Source of the DNA: Aliivibrio_A kagoshimensis
Lineage (GTDB): Bacteria; Pseudomonadota; Gammaproteobacteria; Enterobacterales; Vibrionaceae
NCBI RefSeq assembly: GCF_050337105.1
Contig: NZ_JAKJSQ010000003.1
Location: forward strand, 120,482-184,481
Reading direction: 5' to 3'
Length of the DNA stretch: 64,000 nt
The position numbers and the translations under genes are program-made. Below, in pieces: positions 35,663 to 45,635 of the stretch. The stretch's first letter is position 1; each line of letters starts with the position of its first letter. Under the pieces are notes generated by a model, which did not search any database, was not told where the DNA came from, and saw only the letters and a program-made list of their open reading frames with translations.

Positions 35663-36502
35663 TCAATTACTCTCTGTGATGATGTTCGCAGTGTCAGCCT
35701 GAGGGGCAATCTCAACTACCTCTGTCTGCATGTCATTGGCATCACTCAGTGAATCACGCATCTGCTGCCACCATTGACCAAGCTTCTCATACCAATACCG
35801 TTCAGATTGCTCTAAGTAGAGTGCTTTAGGAAAGTATCGCTCCCAAGGTTGATTGATGGCCGAATGGGCCAGATAGTTAGTTGGCGCTGGAATAGGCTCG
35901 ATCCCTGCACTTCTAAATTCATACATAGCACGTGGCATATGGCTGGCCGAAGTGACCAGAACCATTCTACTATTTTGTACAAATACTGCCGCTTGACGAG
36001 CCTCTTCCCAAGTGTCTCTAGCCGTTTCAAGAAGAACGATACTCTGTTTGGTTACGCCAAGTGATAACGCGACCTTAGCCATCATTCTCGCGTGGCTAAC
36101 ACTGGAACCACCATCGTAACCAGAGAGGATCAATCTTGCCCCTGGGTACATGCGATAAATTCGTATCGCTTCGACTAAACGCATCAATGCGGCTCGACTC
36201 AATTCTGAGACTGGTGATATTTCATCATCTACAACATGGCCATTTCCAAGTACCATAATGTACTCAATAGGTTCATCGGTAGGTAAGAACGTTGGAAACT
36301 CTCTCTCTAGTGGTTTTAACATACTGGTAGAGAAGGGTTGAAAAGAGAGAACAAAGAGGCCGAGTATTGAGAGCGACAATAAACAAGAAGCCATGGTTTT
36401 TCGCTGTGTAAACCACAGCAGTAATAACCCTAAAATACCTATAATTAATAGTGCTGGTAGGGGCATAAGAAGTGAAGAGAGCGTTTTTTTTAGTTCAAAC
36501 AT
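35663..36502 (-). CDS. elyC: Envelope biogenesis factor ElyC
   Basis: This 279-residue protein has two N-terminal membrane segments (about 14-33 and 38-56) and a DUF218 domain (about 80-240) with IMVLGNGHVVDD, LILSGYDGG and TSASHMPRAM. E. coli ElyC is needed for envelope integrity at low temperature, linked to undecaprenyl-phosphate supply. It is divergent from cmoM. Confidence 0.92.
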   Translation of the reverse strand: MFELKKTLSSLLMPLPALLIIGILGLLLLWFTQRKTMASCLLSLSILGLFVLSFQPFSTSMLKPLEREFPTFLPTDEPIEYIMVLGNGHVVDDEISPVSELSRAALMRLVEAIRIYRMYPGARLILSGYDGGSSVSHARMMAKVALSLGVTKQSIVLLETARDTWEEARQAAVFVQNSRMVLVTSASHMPRAMYEFRSAGIEPIPAPTNYLAHSAINQPWERYFPKALYLEQSERYWYEKLGQWWQQMRDSLSDANDMQTEVVEIAPQADTANIITESN

Positions 36503-36615
36503 ACTACGTAGACCGAAAATCCATCAATTGAATGCGAAAAGAGCTTACAAGACTGTATTCCTACAGAGCATATGAGACAATAAGCGACCGAATAGAACAT
36601 CATAACTTAACTGCC

Positions 36616-37413
36616 TTGATTATAGACCGAAATTTCGACGATATTGCGCACAAATTTGCCAAAAACATTTATGGCTCTGAAAAGGGTGATATTCGCCAAA
36701 CGATTGTTTGGCAAGATATTGAGCAAATACTGTCGCAATTAGAGCACCTACCCTTACCCCTAAGTATTTTAGACGCCGGCGGCGGGATAGGGCAATTGTC
36801 TCAAAAACTTGCTGCACGAGGGCACGAGGTTACGTTATGTGATCTCTCTTCTGAAATGATTAAGTTGGCGCAGCAATCTATTGCGCAAAATGGGCTGCTT
36901 AACCAATATCAGTTTATTCACAGCCCGGTACAAGGGATCAGTGAGCATATTTCCGAACCTTTTGAGCTCGTTCTGTTTCATGCGGTTATGGAGTGGCTCG
37001 CCTCACCAAAAGAGGCGTTGGATATTTTATTGCAACACATTAAACCTGGTGGAGTTATCTCCATTATGTTTTACAACCACCATGGATTGGTTTTCAAGAA
37101 TGTGGTCTGCGGTAATATTCCGCATGTTTTGGATGATATGCCACATAGAAAACGGTTTAAATTACAGCCGCAAAAAGGATTAAAACCTGAAGATGTGTAT
37201 TCGTGGATTGAAGACGCAGGGTTTGATATTCAAGGAAAATCAGGGATCCGGTGCTTTAATGATTATATCGGCAATATGGAGTATAACGGCGATTATACTG
37301 CAGACGATGTGCTGTTATTAGAGCAAAAACTTTGTCGTCAAGAGCCGTATCTGTCTCTTGGCCGTTACATTCATGTGTGGGCTCAAAAGCCGCATGAGAG
37401 TAATAAAAAATAA
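36616..37413 (+). CDS. cmoM: tRNA 5-carboxymethoxyuridine methyltransferase CmoM (start uncertain)
   Basis: CmoM methylates 5-carboxymethoxyuridine in the tRNA wobble position using SAM. The SAM loop is LDAGGGIGQLSQKLA, followed by VTLCDLSSEM and LFHAVMEWLASP. E. coli CmoM begins near DRNFDDIA, which here follows TTG 36616 (MIIDRNFDD). The frame is open to ATG 36532, which would add 28 residues unlike the family. Neither start has a clear ribosome-binding site. mukF follows 25 bp after the stop, the usual Vibrio order. Confidence 0.88.
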   Translation: MIIDRNFDDIAHKFAKNIYGSEKGDIRQTIVWQDIEQILSQLEHLPLPLSILDAGGGIGQLSQKLAARGHEVTLCDLSSEMIKLAQQSIAQNGLLNQYQFIHSPVQGISEHISEPFELVLFHAVMEWLASPKEALDILLQHIKPGGVISIMFYNHHGLVFKNVVCGNIPHVLDDMPHRKRFKLQPQKGLKPEDVYSWIEDAGFDIQGKSGIRCFNDYIGNMEYNGDYTADDVLLLEQKLCRQEPYLSLGRYIHVWAQKPHESNKK

Positions 37414-37438
37414 CAAATAAGTGTGTAAAGGAAACAGA

Positions 37439-38776
37439 ATGAGTCAGTTTTCGACGGCTATGCCTGATCACTCCATTGACGAAATGGTTGGTTGGGTTAA
37501 GCAACAAGATCTCTCATTGAATTTGCCCCCAGAGAGATTGGCATTTCTATTAGCAATCGCAGTATTAAGTAATGAAAGGTATGACGAAGAACTCGGCGAA
37601 GGCGAGCTGCATGACGCGTTTAAGATCGTGAGTGAGATGTTTGAACAATCTAATGACACCTTAGTGTTTAGAGCAAACAACGCCATTAATGAGTTAGTTC
37701 GTCAGCGTTTGGTTAGCCGTTTTAGTGGTGAGTCTACAGAAGGTGCAAGTATCTATCGACTCACGCCACTGGCGATTGGTATTACCGATTATTACGTTAG
37801 ACACCGTCAGTTCTCAACATTAAAACTGTCGATTCAGTTAACTATGGCGGCTGACGAGATTCAAAAAGCGGTGAACTCTGCCACTACTGGTGGGTCGGAG
37901 CAGTTTTGGCGCACTAACGTCTATGCGGTGCTGAAATACAGCGTCGGTGAGATTTTCGACCGTATCGATCTGAACCAACGTGTCATGGACGAACAGCAGC
38001 AAGAGGTCAAAAATGACATCGCCGAGCTGCTTAATCAAAACTGGCGCGAAGCGATCTCTAGCTGTGAACATCTGCTTAATGAAACGTCTGGTACGTTAAG
38101 AGAGCTGCAAGACTCTCTACAAGCGGCGGGTGATCAACTACAAACTCAACTCTTGGATATCCAAGAACTCGTTTATGGTGTGAATGAGCTGGAATTTATT
38201 GAAACCTTACTCTATTCACTCCAGATGAAGCTGGATCGAATTGTCAGTTGGGGACAACAAGCAATCGATCTCTGGATAGGTTATGACCGTCATGTTCATA
38301 AGTTTATTCGTACTGCTATCGACATGGATAAAAATAGAGCGTTTAGCCAAAGATTAAGACAATCGATCGGTGATTACCTTGAGGCACCATGGTATTTAAC
38401 CTACGCAGATGCGGAAAGACTCAGAGACCTGCGTGATGATGCGTTGATCCTACGAGATGAAGAGGTGACGGGAATCCTTCCCGACGAGGTTGAGTATGAA
38501 GAGCTAACGGTGGTGAATGAACAGCTCGCCTTGCAGATTGAGCAGAGGTTAGAGCAGCACAAGTTAACCGGTGCTCCTATTGAGTTAAGTGGGGTGTTAA
38601 AGGATTACTTAAACCAGCACCCACAAAGCCAACATTTTGATTTGGCTAGAATTATTATTGATCATGCTGTGCGCCTAGGCTATTCCGAGTCTGATTTGAA
38701 AGCGATACAGCCAATCTGGCAATCTATTAATAAATTTGGTGCGAAGGTACAAGCAAATGTCATTGACAAATATTGA
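37439..38776 (+). CDS. mukF: Chromosome partition protein MukF (kleisin)
   Basis: ATG 37439 (MSQFSTAMPDHSIDEM) has AAGGA 8 bases upstream and matches the family; the frame is open 18 bases further back. The 445-residue protein has an N-terminal winged-helix dimerisation domain, a helical middle, and a C-terminal winged helix that binds the MukB head. With MukE it regulates MukB. Its end overlaps mukE by 20 bases. Confidence 0.96.
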   Translation: MSQFSTAMPDHSIDEMVGWVKQQDLSLNLPPERLAFLLAIAVLSNERYDEELGEGELHDAFKIVSEMFEQSNDTLVFRANNAINELVRQRLVSRFSGESTEGASIYRLTPLAIGITDYYVRHRQFSTLKLSIQLTMAADEIQKAVNSATTGGSEQFWRTNVYAVLKYSVGEIFDRIDLNQRVMDEQQQEVKNDIAELLNQNWREAISSCEHLLNETSGTLRELQDSLQAAGDQLQTQLLDIQELVYGVNELEFIETLLYSLQMKLDRIVSWGQQAIDLWIGYDRHVHKFIRTAIDMDKNRAFSQRLRQSIGDYLEAPWYLTYADAERLRDLRDDALILRDEEVTGILPDEVEYEELTVVNEQLALQIEQRLEQHKLTGAPIELSGVLKDYLNQHPQSQHFDLARIIIDHAVRLGYSESDLKAIQPIWQSINKFGAKVQANVIDKY

Positions 38777-39545
38777 AGATTTCATGCCTGAAAAACTGGC
38801 ACAAGCAATTGCAAACCCGCTTTTCCCAGAGCTAGACAGCTTATTACGTGCGGGTCGACATATCTCAACAGATGACTTAGATAATCATGGATTTTTAGTT
38901 GAGTTTGACAGTGAATTAGCGCTTTTCTATCAACGCTACCACGCTGAACTCGTCAAAGCACCAGAAGGGTTTTTCTATCTACGTCCACGTTCAACCTCAT
39001 TGATCAGTCGAAGTGTATTGGCTGAGTTAGATATGTTAGTGGGTAAAGTGCTCTGCTTTTTATACTTAAGCCCAGAGCGATTGGCCCATGAAGGTATTTT
39101 CACCAATCAAGAGTTATTTGATGAACTAATAACACTCTCTGATGAAAAGAAATTAATGAGATTGGTCACCAACCGTGCCACCGGATCAGATCTTGATCGT
39201 GAGAAGTTGTACGACAAAGTGAAAACGTCGTTACGCCGCTTACGCCGATTAGGAATGGTACTGCCGGTTGGTGAAAATGGAAAATTTAGAATCAGTGAAG
39301 CGGTGTTTCGCTTTGGGGCCGATGTGAGAATTGGAGACGATGTTCGTGATGCGCAATTACGCCTTATCCGAGACGGAGAAGCCGTGGTTGTTCATCAGCA
39401 ACCGCACAGCCAATCAACACTCGATTTACACCATGAGCTCGAAACAGAGAATGCCGAGCAAGAAGACCAGTTAGATCTGCTTGAACAGACAGACTATTTA
39501 GCAGAAGACACAACAGAAAAAAACGCAGTGGAAGGTGAAGCATGA
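38757..39545 (+). CDS. mukE: Chromosome partition protein MukE
   Basis: ATG 38757 (MSLTNIEDFMPEKLAQAI) matches the family start; the upstream frame lies within mukF. The 262-residue protein has the MukE core GFFYLRPRSTSLISRSVL and FRFGADVRIGDD, then an acidic tail of about 50 residues (rich in Glu and Asp). It binds MukF in the MukBEF condensin. It overlaps mukB by 4 bases (ATGA). Confidence 0.96.
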   Translation: MSLTNIEDFMPEKLAQAIANPLFPELDSLLRAGRHISTDDLDNHGFLVEFDSELALFYQRYHAELVKAPEGFFYLRPRSTSLISRSVLAELDMLVGKVLCFLYLSPERLAHEGIFTNQELFDELITLSDEKKLMRLVTNRATGSDLDREKLYDKVKTSLRRLRRLGMVLPVGENGKFRISEAVFRFGADVRIGDDVRDAQLRLIRDGEAVVVHQQPHSQSTLDLHHELETENAEQEDQLDLLEQTDYLAEDTTEKNAVEGEA

Positions 39546-42500
39546 GCATGATTGAACGTGGTAAATATCAATCATTAACGATGGTCAATTGGAATGGCTT
39601 TTTTGCCCGCACATTTGATATCGATAACCTTGTTACCACCCTATCTGGTGGTAACGGTGCGGGTAAATCGACCACCATGGCGGCGTTTATTACAACCCTT
39701 ATCCCAGATCAGAGCTTACTTCACTTTCGAAATACTACTGAAGCTGGTAGCTCGCAAGCGTCACGAGATAAAGGACTGCATGGCAAGCTAAAACCGGGAG
39801 CTTGTTACGCCACATTAGATATTGTGAACTCAAGAAAACAGCGCATTCTGTTTGCTGTTAAATTGCAGCAAGTGGCGGGACGAGATAAAAAAGTTGATAT
39901 CAAGCCATTTGTGATTCATGGATTACCCAGTCATGTGAAACCCACGGAAGTACTGATTGAAACGGTATCAAACAATCAAGCAAGAGTCCGTCAGCTTAAT
40001 GAAGTGAAAGAGGTGGTTGCTCACTATGAAGGCGTGCAATTTAAAGCGTTTAATTCAGTCGCGGACTACCATGCGCAGATGTTCGAATTTGGTGTATTGC
40101 CGAAAAAACTTCGAAATACGTCGGATCGTTCTAAGTTCTATCGCCTAATTGAGGCCTCGTTGTATGGTGGGATCTCTAGTGCGATAACGCGTTCACTGCG
40201 TGATTACCTGTTGCCACAGAATGGTGGGGTGAAAAAGGCCTTTCAAGATATGGAAGCGGCGCTTCGCGAAAACCGCATGACGCTTGAAGCGATTAAAGTG
40301 ACCCAATCAGATCGCGATCTGTTTAAACATCTGATTACTGAATCAACCCATTATGTGGCCGCAGACTACATGCGTCATGCTAACGAGCGCCGCAATAAGT
40401 TAGACCGAACCCTTGGCCATCGTGTTGAGTTAATGGCGTCTCGTGACAGCCTGCTTTCTCACAGCTCTCAACTCGATGTTGGGCAGACAGAGCTTGAGCA
40501 ATTGATGGAACAAGAGGAAGGACTGGAGCAAGATCACCAAGCCGCGTCTGACCATTTACAACTGGTTCAAACGGCAGTGCGTCAACAAGAGAAAGTTGAG
40601 CGTTACCAAGAGGATCTTGAAGAATTAACTGAGAGACTTGAAGAGCAGGTGATGATTGTTGAAGAGGCGACAGAGCAACTTCTTGCCGCCGAAGAACAGT
40701 CGCAAATGAGTGAAGAGGAGGTCGACAGCCTCAAAACGCAATTGGCCGATTATCAGCAAGCGCTTGATGTACAGCAGACTCGAGCATTGCAATATCAACA
40801 AGCGGTTAATGCACTGCACAACGCTCAGCAACTGTGTGAGGGTCACAAGTTAAATCAGGACAACGTAGGATCGCTTCAAGCGGAGTTTAAGCAGCAAGAG
40901 GGGATCCAAACCAATGCCTTATTAGCACTTAAGCATAAAGTTGACATGTCTTCAGCTGCAGTAAGTCAATTTGAGCGCGGTTTAGAGATTATTATTTCGA
41001 TCACAGGCTCGATAGAGCGTGGAGAAGCGAAAGAGGCTGCGGTGGCGATTATTGACAAAGCCAGAGAGCTTAAAGGGGTAACGGAGCACGCTGAGCAGCT
41101 TAAATCACAGTACCGTGATCTTGAACGCTCCGTTCGAAACGCTCGACAAGCGACAGAAATTTCAGCGGAGTATAACAAACGCTTTCATATTGAAATCAAC
41201 AGTGAATGGCAGCTTTCGGAAGAGCAAGCAGGTCATGAAGAGAAAGTTGCTACTCTGCAACAGACGCAAGAGACAATCATTGAGCAACGTAGCGATATGA
41301 AGCGTGAAGAACAACAACTTCAGCAACAGATCCAGACGTTACAACAACATGCTCCAGCATGGATCGCCGCCAATGACAGTCTACAACAGTTAACCGAACA
41401 GTGTGGCAGTGACCTTCCTGACAGTGAGTCAGTCATGACGCAGCTGCAATTCACCTCAGAAAAAGAGCGAACACTATCAAGTGAAAAAGATCGTTTATCC
41501 ATTGCAAAGAGTGAGTTAGAGAGAGAGATTGAACGTTTGGCCGCACCGGGAGGCAGCGCTGATGCCGGCCTGAAAGGGGTTGCAGACTCTTTAGGCGGTG
41601 TTCTGTTATCTGAGATTTATGATGATATAAGCATTGATGATGCTGCCTATTTTAGTTCAATGTACGGCCCAGCTCGTCATGCGGTCATTGTATCTGATCT
41701 TAAAGGAATTAAAGAAAAACTGGGGGACTTGGATGACTGCCCTGATGATCTTTATGTCATCGAAGGGGATGTTGATGCTTTTGATGATAGCGTGTTTGAT
41801 GTGGTCGAACTGGAAGATGCTGTTTGTGTGCATCTCAATGATCGTCAGCTTCGCTATTCTCGTTTCCCTGAGATACCTATTTTTGGTCGTGCCGCGCGTG
41901 AACAGCGTTTAGAACTGCTACGCGAAGAGCATGATGACGTGGCAGAGCGGTTTGTAAAAGCGGCGTTTGATTCACAAAAAATGCAGCGTCTCTATCAGAG
42001 TTTCAACCGTTTTGTCTCAACCCATTTGGCGTTAGCTTTTACTCCAGATCCCGAGCAACAATTGAAATCGGTGTATGAAAAACAGAGTAAACTCGTACGC
42101 CAAATGAGTGAACTTGTCAGTAAAGAGCAACAACACCGCAGTCAGTTAGTGGCCAGTCGTGACGCGTTGGTTCTGCTCAGTAAACTTGCTCCTGTGGTTG
42201 GTCTGCTTGAAGATGAGTCTGTAGAGTTACGTTTTAAAGCGCTAGAGAGCCAGCTCGATACCTTAAGTGACGCTGAGCAGTTCACCAAACAGCACGCAGT
42301 GTCAGTGAGGGAACTTGAGCACCTATTACATGCTCTGGATACCGATCCTGAGCAGTTTGACGCGTTGCAAGTAAACTATAGAAATACGGAAACGGCGTTA
42401 AAAACACGTAAAGCTCAGCTGTTTGCACTTGCTGATGTGGTTGAACGTCGCCAGCACTTTACCTATGCCGATTCCATCGAGCTTGTTGGAAAGAGCAGCG

Positions 42501-44011
42501 AACTGAATGAACAGCTTAAACGTAAATTGGTAACGGCCGAGCTCACTCGTACTCAGAATCGCGCGCAGTTAAAACAGGTTCGCAGTCAAAACAGCCAATA
42601 CAGCCAGTTAATGGCGTCGTTAAAAAGTGCGCATCAAGCCAAGTTAGAAACCATTCAAGAGTTTAGTCGCGAACTTCAAGAGCTCGGAGTACACGCTGAT
42701 CATCAAGCCCAAGATCGTGCTCAGCAGCGGCGTGATGAATTAAATCAGCGCCTACACAGCTCTAGAGCACGTCGTAGTGAGATAGAAAAGAGCAATACGG
42801 CACATGAGTTAGAGATCAAATCGACACTGAAACAGCTTCGTAAAGTAGAAAAAGAGTATAAAGAACATCGCAAATTTGTGGTGAACGCCAAAGCGAGTTG
42901 GTGCTCAGTGTTGAAATTAGCACGAGCTAATGATGTTGAGCGCCGCCTACATCGCCGCGAACTGGCTTATTTATCTGCAGGTGAGCTGCGGTCTATGTCG
43001 GATAAATCATTAGGGGCGCTACGAATTGCGGTGTCAGATAATGATGATCTGCGCGATGCACTGCGTCAATCTGAAGATAATGCGAGACCTGAACGCAAAG
43101 TATTATTCTATATCGCCGTCTATCAACACCTTCGGGAACGCATCAGACAAGACATCATTCACACTGATGATCCGGTTGAAGCGATTGAAGAGATGGAAGT
43201 AGAACTAGCAAGGTTGACAGAAGAGCTGACTCAACGTGAGAACCGCCTCTCTATCAGTTCAGAGAGTGCAGCTTTGATTATCCGCAAAACCATCCAGCGC
43301 GAGCAGAACCGTATCCGCATGCTAAACCAAGGGCTTTCAAGTATCGGCTTTGGTCAAGTTACCGGGGTACGTTTGAATGTAGACATCCGTGAAACACATT
43401 TAACGTTATTAGCGGGACTGTCCGAAAACCGTGAACAGCATCAAGATCTGTTTAACAATGCACGTTTCACTTTCTCTGAAGCGATGGCTAAGTTATTCCA
43501 ACGTCTGAATCCGCACATAGAGGTAGGGCAACGCTCTCCACAAGTGTTGGGTGAAGAGTTACTCGATTACCGTAACTATTTGGATTTAGGTATCGAAGTT
43601 AACCGTGGCACAGATGGTTGGTTAAAGGCCGAGTCTGGAGCACTCTCAACGGGGGAAGCGATAGGCACGGGTCAATCGATTCTTCTAATGGTGATTCAGA
43701 GTTGGGAAGAAGAATCTCGCCGGTTGCGAAGTAAAGAACTGCTTCCATGTCGTCTACTCTTCTTGGATGAGGCCGCACGTTTAGATGGTAAGTCCATCAC
43801 TACGCTGTTTGATCTCTGTGATCGCTTAGACATGCAGCTCATGATTGCAGCACCTGAGAACATCAGCCCAGAACAGGGAACCACTTATAAGCTAGTTCGT
43901 AAGATCTTTAAAGACAGAGAGCATGTCCATGTAGTTGGATTGAAAGGATTTACAGCTAAAATCAATCACGAGAATGTTGATTTAGATCATACCTCTAAAA
44001 TTATAAACTAA
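39542..44011 (+). CDS. mukB: Chromosome partition protein MukB (condensin ATPase)
   Basis: This 1489-residue SMC-like protein has an N-terminal head with Walker A GGNGAGKST (about 36-44), long Gln/Glu-rich coiled coils (about 300-1100) around a central hinge (near residues 650-780), and a C-terminal head with LSTGEAIGTGQS and Walker B LLFLDEAARLD. MukBEF compacts and segregates the chromosome. It is the last gene of cmoM-mukF-mukE-mukB and ends before a strong terminator. Confidence 0.97.
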   Translation: MSMIERGKYQSLTMVNWNGFFARTFDIDNLVTTLSGGNGAGKSTTMAAFITTLIPDQSLLHFRNTTEAGSSQASRDKGLHGKLKPGACYATLDIVNSRKQRILFAVKLQQVAGRDKKVDIKPFVIHGLPSHVKPTEVLIETVSNNQARVRQLNEVKEVVAHYEGVQFKAFNSVADYHAQMFEFGVLPKKLRNTSDRSKFYRLIEASLYGGISSAITRSLRDYLLPQNGGVKKAFQDMEAALRENRMTLEAIKVTQSDRDLFKHLITESTHYVAADYMRHANERRNKLDRTLGHRVELMASRDSLLSHSSQLDVGQTELEQLMEQEEGLEQDHQAASDHLQLVQTAVRQQEKVERYQEDLEELTERLEEQVMIVEEATEQLLAAEEQSQMSEEEVDSLKTQLADYQQALDVQQTRALQYQQAVNALHNAQQLCEGHKLNQDNVGSLQAEFKQQEGIQTNALLALKHKVDMSSAAVSQFERGLEIIISITGSIERGEAKEAAVAIIDKARELKGVTEHAEQLKSQYRDLERSVRNARQATEISAEYNKRFHIEINSEWQLSEEQAGHEEKVATLQQTQETIIEQRSDMKREEQQLQQQIQTLQQHAPAWIAANDSLQQLTEQCGSDLPDSESVMTQLQFTSEKERTLSSEKDRLSIAKSELEREIERLAAPGGSADAGLKGVADSLGGVLLSEIYDDISIDDAAYFSSMYGPARHAVIVSDLKGIKEKLGDLDDCPDDLYVIEGDVDAFDDSVFDVVELEDAVCVHLNDRQLRYSRFPEIPIFGRAAREQRLELLREEHDDVAERFVKAAFDSQKMQRLYQSFNRFVSTHLALAFTPDPEQQLKSVYEKQSKLVRQMSELVSKEQQHRSQLVASRDALVLLSKLAPVVGLLEDESVELRFKALESQLDTLSDAEQFTKQHAVSVRELEHLLHALDTDPEQFDALQVNYRNTETALKTRKAQLFALADVVERRQHFTYADSIELVGKSSELNEQLKRKLVTAELTRTQNRAQLKQVRSQNSQYSQLMASLKSAHQAKLETIQEFSRELQELGVHADHQAQDRAQQRRDELNQRLHSSRARRSEIEKSNTAHELEIKSTLKQLRKVEKEYKEHRKFVVNAKASWCSVLKLARANDVERRLHRRELAYLSAGELRSMSDKSLGALRIAVSDNDDLRDALRQSEDNARPERKVLFYIAVYQHLRERIRQDIIHTDDPVEAIEEMEVELARLTEELTQRENRLSISSESAALIIRKTIQREQNRIRMLNQGLSSIGFGQVTGVRLNVDIRETHLTLLAGLSENREQHQDLFNNARFTFSEAMAKLFQRLNPHIEVGQRSPQVLGEELLDYRNYLDLGIEVNRGTDGWLKAESGALSTGEAIGTGQSILLMVIQSWEEESRRLRSKELLPCRLLFLDEAARLDGKSITTLFDLCDRLDMQLMIAAPENISPEQGTTYKLVRKIFKDREHVHVVGLKGFTAKINHENVDLDHTSKIIN

Positions 44012-44038
44012 TGGTATAATTGCTATAAAGGACTAATT

Positions 44039-44069
44039 AAACCGCTCATTTATGAGCGGTTTCTGTTTT
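44039..44069 (+). terminator. Intrinsic terminator of mukB
   Basis: AAACCGCTCAT (44039-44049) pairs perfectly with ATGAGCGGTTT (44052-44062), followed by CTGTTTTT. It lies 27 bases after the mukB stop. Confidence 0.88.
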
Positions 44070-44220
44070 TATCATAAGAATTATCTAATTTTTCTTAAAA
44101 ATACAGACAAGAGTTGGACAGGGTGTCTATATTTACGGAATAAAGTTAATTTTAAACGCCACTGTTTAGAGTTAGTAAATCTATAAACGCTTCATAAAAG
44201 CGTAAGTAAAAGGTTAGATA

Positions 44221-44385
44221 ATGAGCAATGTAACTTCTGAAACACGCGCCAATGAATGGCGTGCCTTCTTTTTCATTACCGTGATCCTCTTCCCCATTCT
44301 TAGTGTTGGTGTCGTTGGCGCTTATGGTTTTTCCGTCTGGTTTATGCAGGAGCTGTTCTTCGGGCTTCCTGGGCATGGCGGTTAA
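44221..44385 (+). CDS. torE: TMAO reductase accessory membrane protein TorE
   Basis: This 54-residue protein starts MSNVTSETRANEWRAFF and has one membrane segment (about 16-42), ending FGLPGHGG. It matches the TorE/NapE family of small membrane proteins found with periplasmic reductases. Its role is not well known. It lies 51 bp before torC, so torE-torC-torA is probably one operon. A small inverted repeat, ACGCTT-CATAA-AAGCGT, lies just before it at 44187-44203. Confidence 0.85.
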   Translation: MSNVTSETRANEWRAFFFITVILFPILSVGVVGAYGFSVWFMQELFFGLPGHGG

Positions 44386-44436
44386 TCCCTACTTGATCTC
44401 TATTACATTGATAATCATTTTAGAAGTGAGAACATA

Positions 44437-45612
44437 ATGAAATCCTTTTTAGTCAAAGCTTGGCAGACGTTTGCTCGTCCAAGTGTCCATATCAGTTTAG
44501 GTGTGTTAACTCTTGGCGGCTTCGTTGCAGGTGTCATCTTTTGGGGTGGTTTTAACACCGCGCTTGAAGCCACTAACACCGAAGAGTTTTGTGTAGGCTG
44601 CCATGCCGATAATATCGCGCCAGAATACGCAGGTACCATTCACGATAAAAACCGCTCTGGTGTTCGTGCAACGTGCCCTGATTGTCACGTTCCACACGAG
44701 TGGACATCAAAAATTGCGCGTAAAATGCAAGCGAGCAAAGAGGTGTTTGCTCACCTAGTTGGAAGCATTGATACCCAAGAGAAATTCGAAGAACGCCGTA
44801 TTATCCTAGCTCAACATGAGTGGGAACGTTTTAGTGCCAACAAATCTTTGGAGTGCCGCAACTGTCATGATTACGATGGTATGGATTTCGATAAAATGAA
44901 ACCAACCGCCCGTATTCAGATGAAGCAAGCTAAAGAGCGAGATCAAAGCTGTTTAGATTGCCACAAAGGTATCGCTCACCACCTTCCTAAAGATATGGAC
45001 AGCTCTGGAGGCATGATTGGCGAACTCGAGCAATTGGCCAGTAATACTAAATACAGTGATGGTGAAAGTTACGTCAGTGTTCGTCATCTTCCACTATATG
45101 AAGATAAAGCAATGACCGTAGAAGCAGGTTTACTGAACCCAGCCTCAAGTGTCACTGTGATATCTGAAACGAAAGATGCCATTGAAGTTGAAGTAGCAGG
45201 TTGGCGTAAACTGAAAGGTTTCGGCCGTGTTATTCAAGAAGATTTCGGTCTGAACATTGCCGTCGGCTCTCTGCTTAAAGAGACAGCGCAAAACGATGCG
45301 ATTATTGAGAAGTTTGAAACCAAAGAGGATGATTTAACGGGTCTACCTTGGCAACGTATTCAAGCAAAACTTTGGATGAAGAAAGAGGCACTGCTTAGCG
45401 ATGTGCAGCCTATCTGGGACCAAGCGGAGCAGTCTTACAAAACCAACTGTTCAGTGTGTCACACACAACCAGCAGAAGCGCATTTTGACGCCAACACTTG
45501 GCCGGGTATGTTCAACGGTATGATGGCATTCGTTAACTTTGATACCGACAGTAAAGCGTTAGTGTTGAAGTACCTTCAAAAGCACTCGTCAGATTTCTCT
45601 GACCAACACTAA
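44437..45612 (+). CDS. torC: Pentahaem c-type cytochrome TorC
   Basis: This 391-residue NapC/NirT-type cytochrome has an N-terminal membrane anchor (about 18-38) and five CxxCH haem sites starting at about residues 52, 80, 140, 172 and 338. The first four form the NapC-like domain and the fifth lies in the C-terminal domain, the TorC layout. It passes electrons from menaquinol to TorA at the periplasmic side. torA follows 23 bp later. Confidence 0.94.
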   Translation: MKSFLVKAWQTFARPSVHISLGVLTLGGFVAGVIFWGGFNTALEATNTEEFCVGCHADNIAPEYAGTIHDKNRSGVRATCPDCHVPHEWTSKIARKMQASKEVFAHLVGSIDTQEKFEERRIILAQHEWERFSANKSLECRNCHDYDGMDFDKMKPTARIQMKQAKERDQSCLDCHKGIAHHLPKDMDSSGGMIGELEQLASNTKYSDGESYVSVRHLPLYEDKAMTVEAGLLNPASSVTVISETKDAIEVEVAGWRKLKGFGRVIQEDFGLNIAVGSLLKETAQNDAIIEKFETKEDDLTGLPWQRIQAKLWMKKEALLSDVQPIWDQAEQSYKTNCSVCHTQPAEAHFDANTWPGMFNGMMAFVNFDTDSKALVLKYLQKHSSDFSDQH

Positions 45613-45635
45613 GCATTGATGGAGTTAAACAGAAT

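Noticed and set aside
39542..44011. Q/E-rich repeats in MukB considered as an internal repeat or new gene
   Set aside because: They are the expected coiled coils of MukB.
44187..44203. Inverted repeat ACGCTT-CATAA-AAGCGT before torE, considered as a riboswitch or tor box
   Set aside because: Only 6-base arms and no match to the CTGTTCATAT tor box. It may merely be a small hairpin in the leader.
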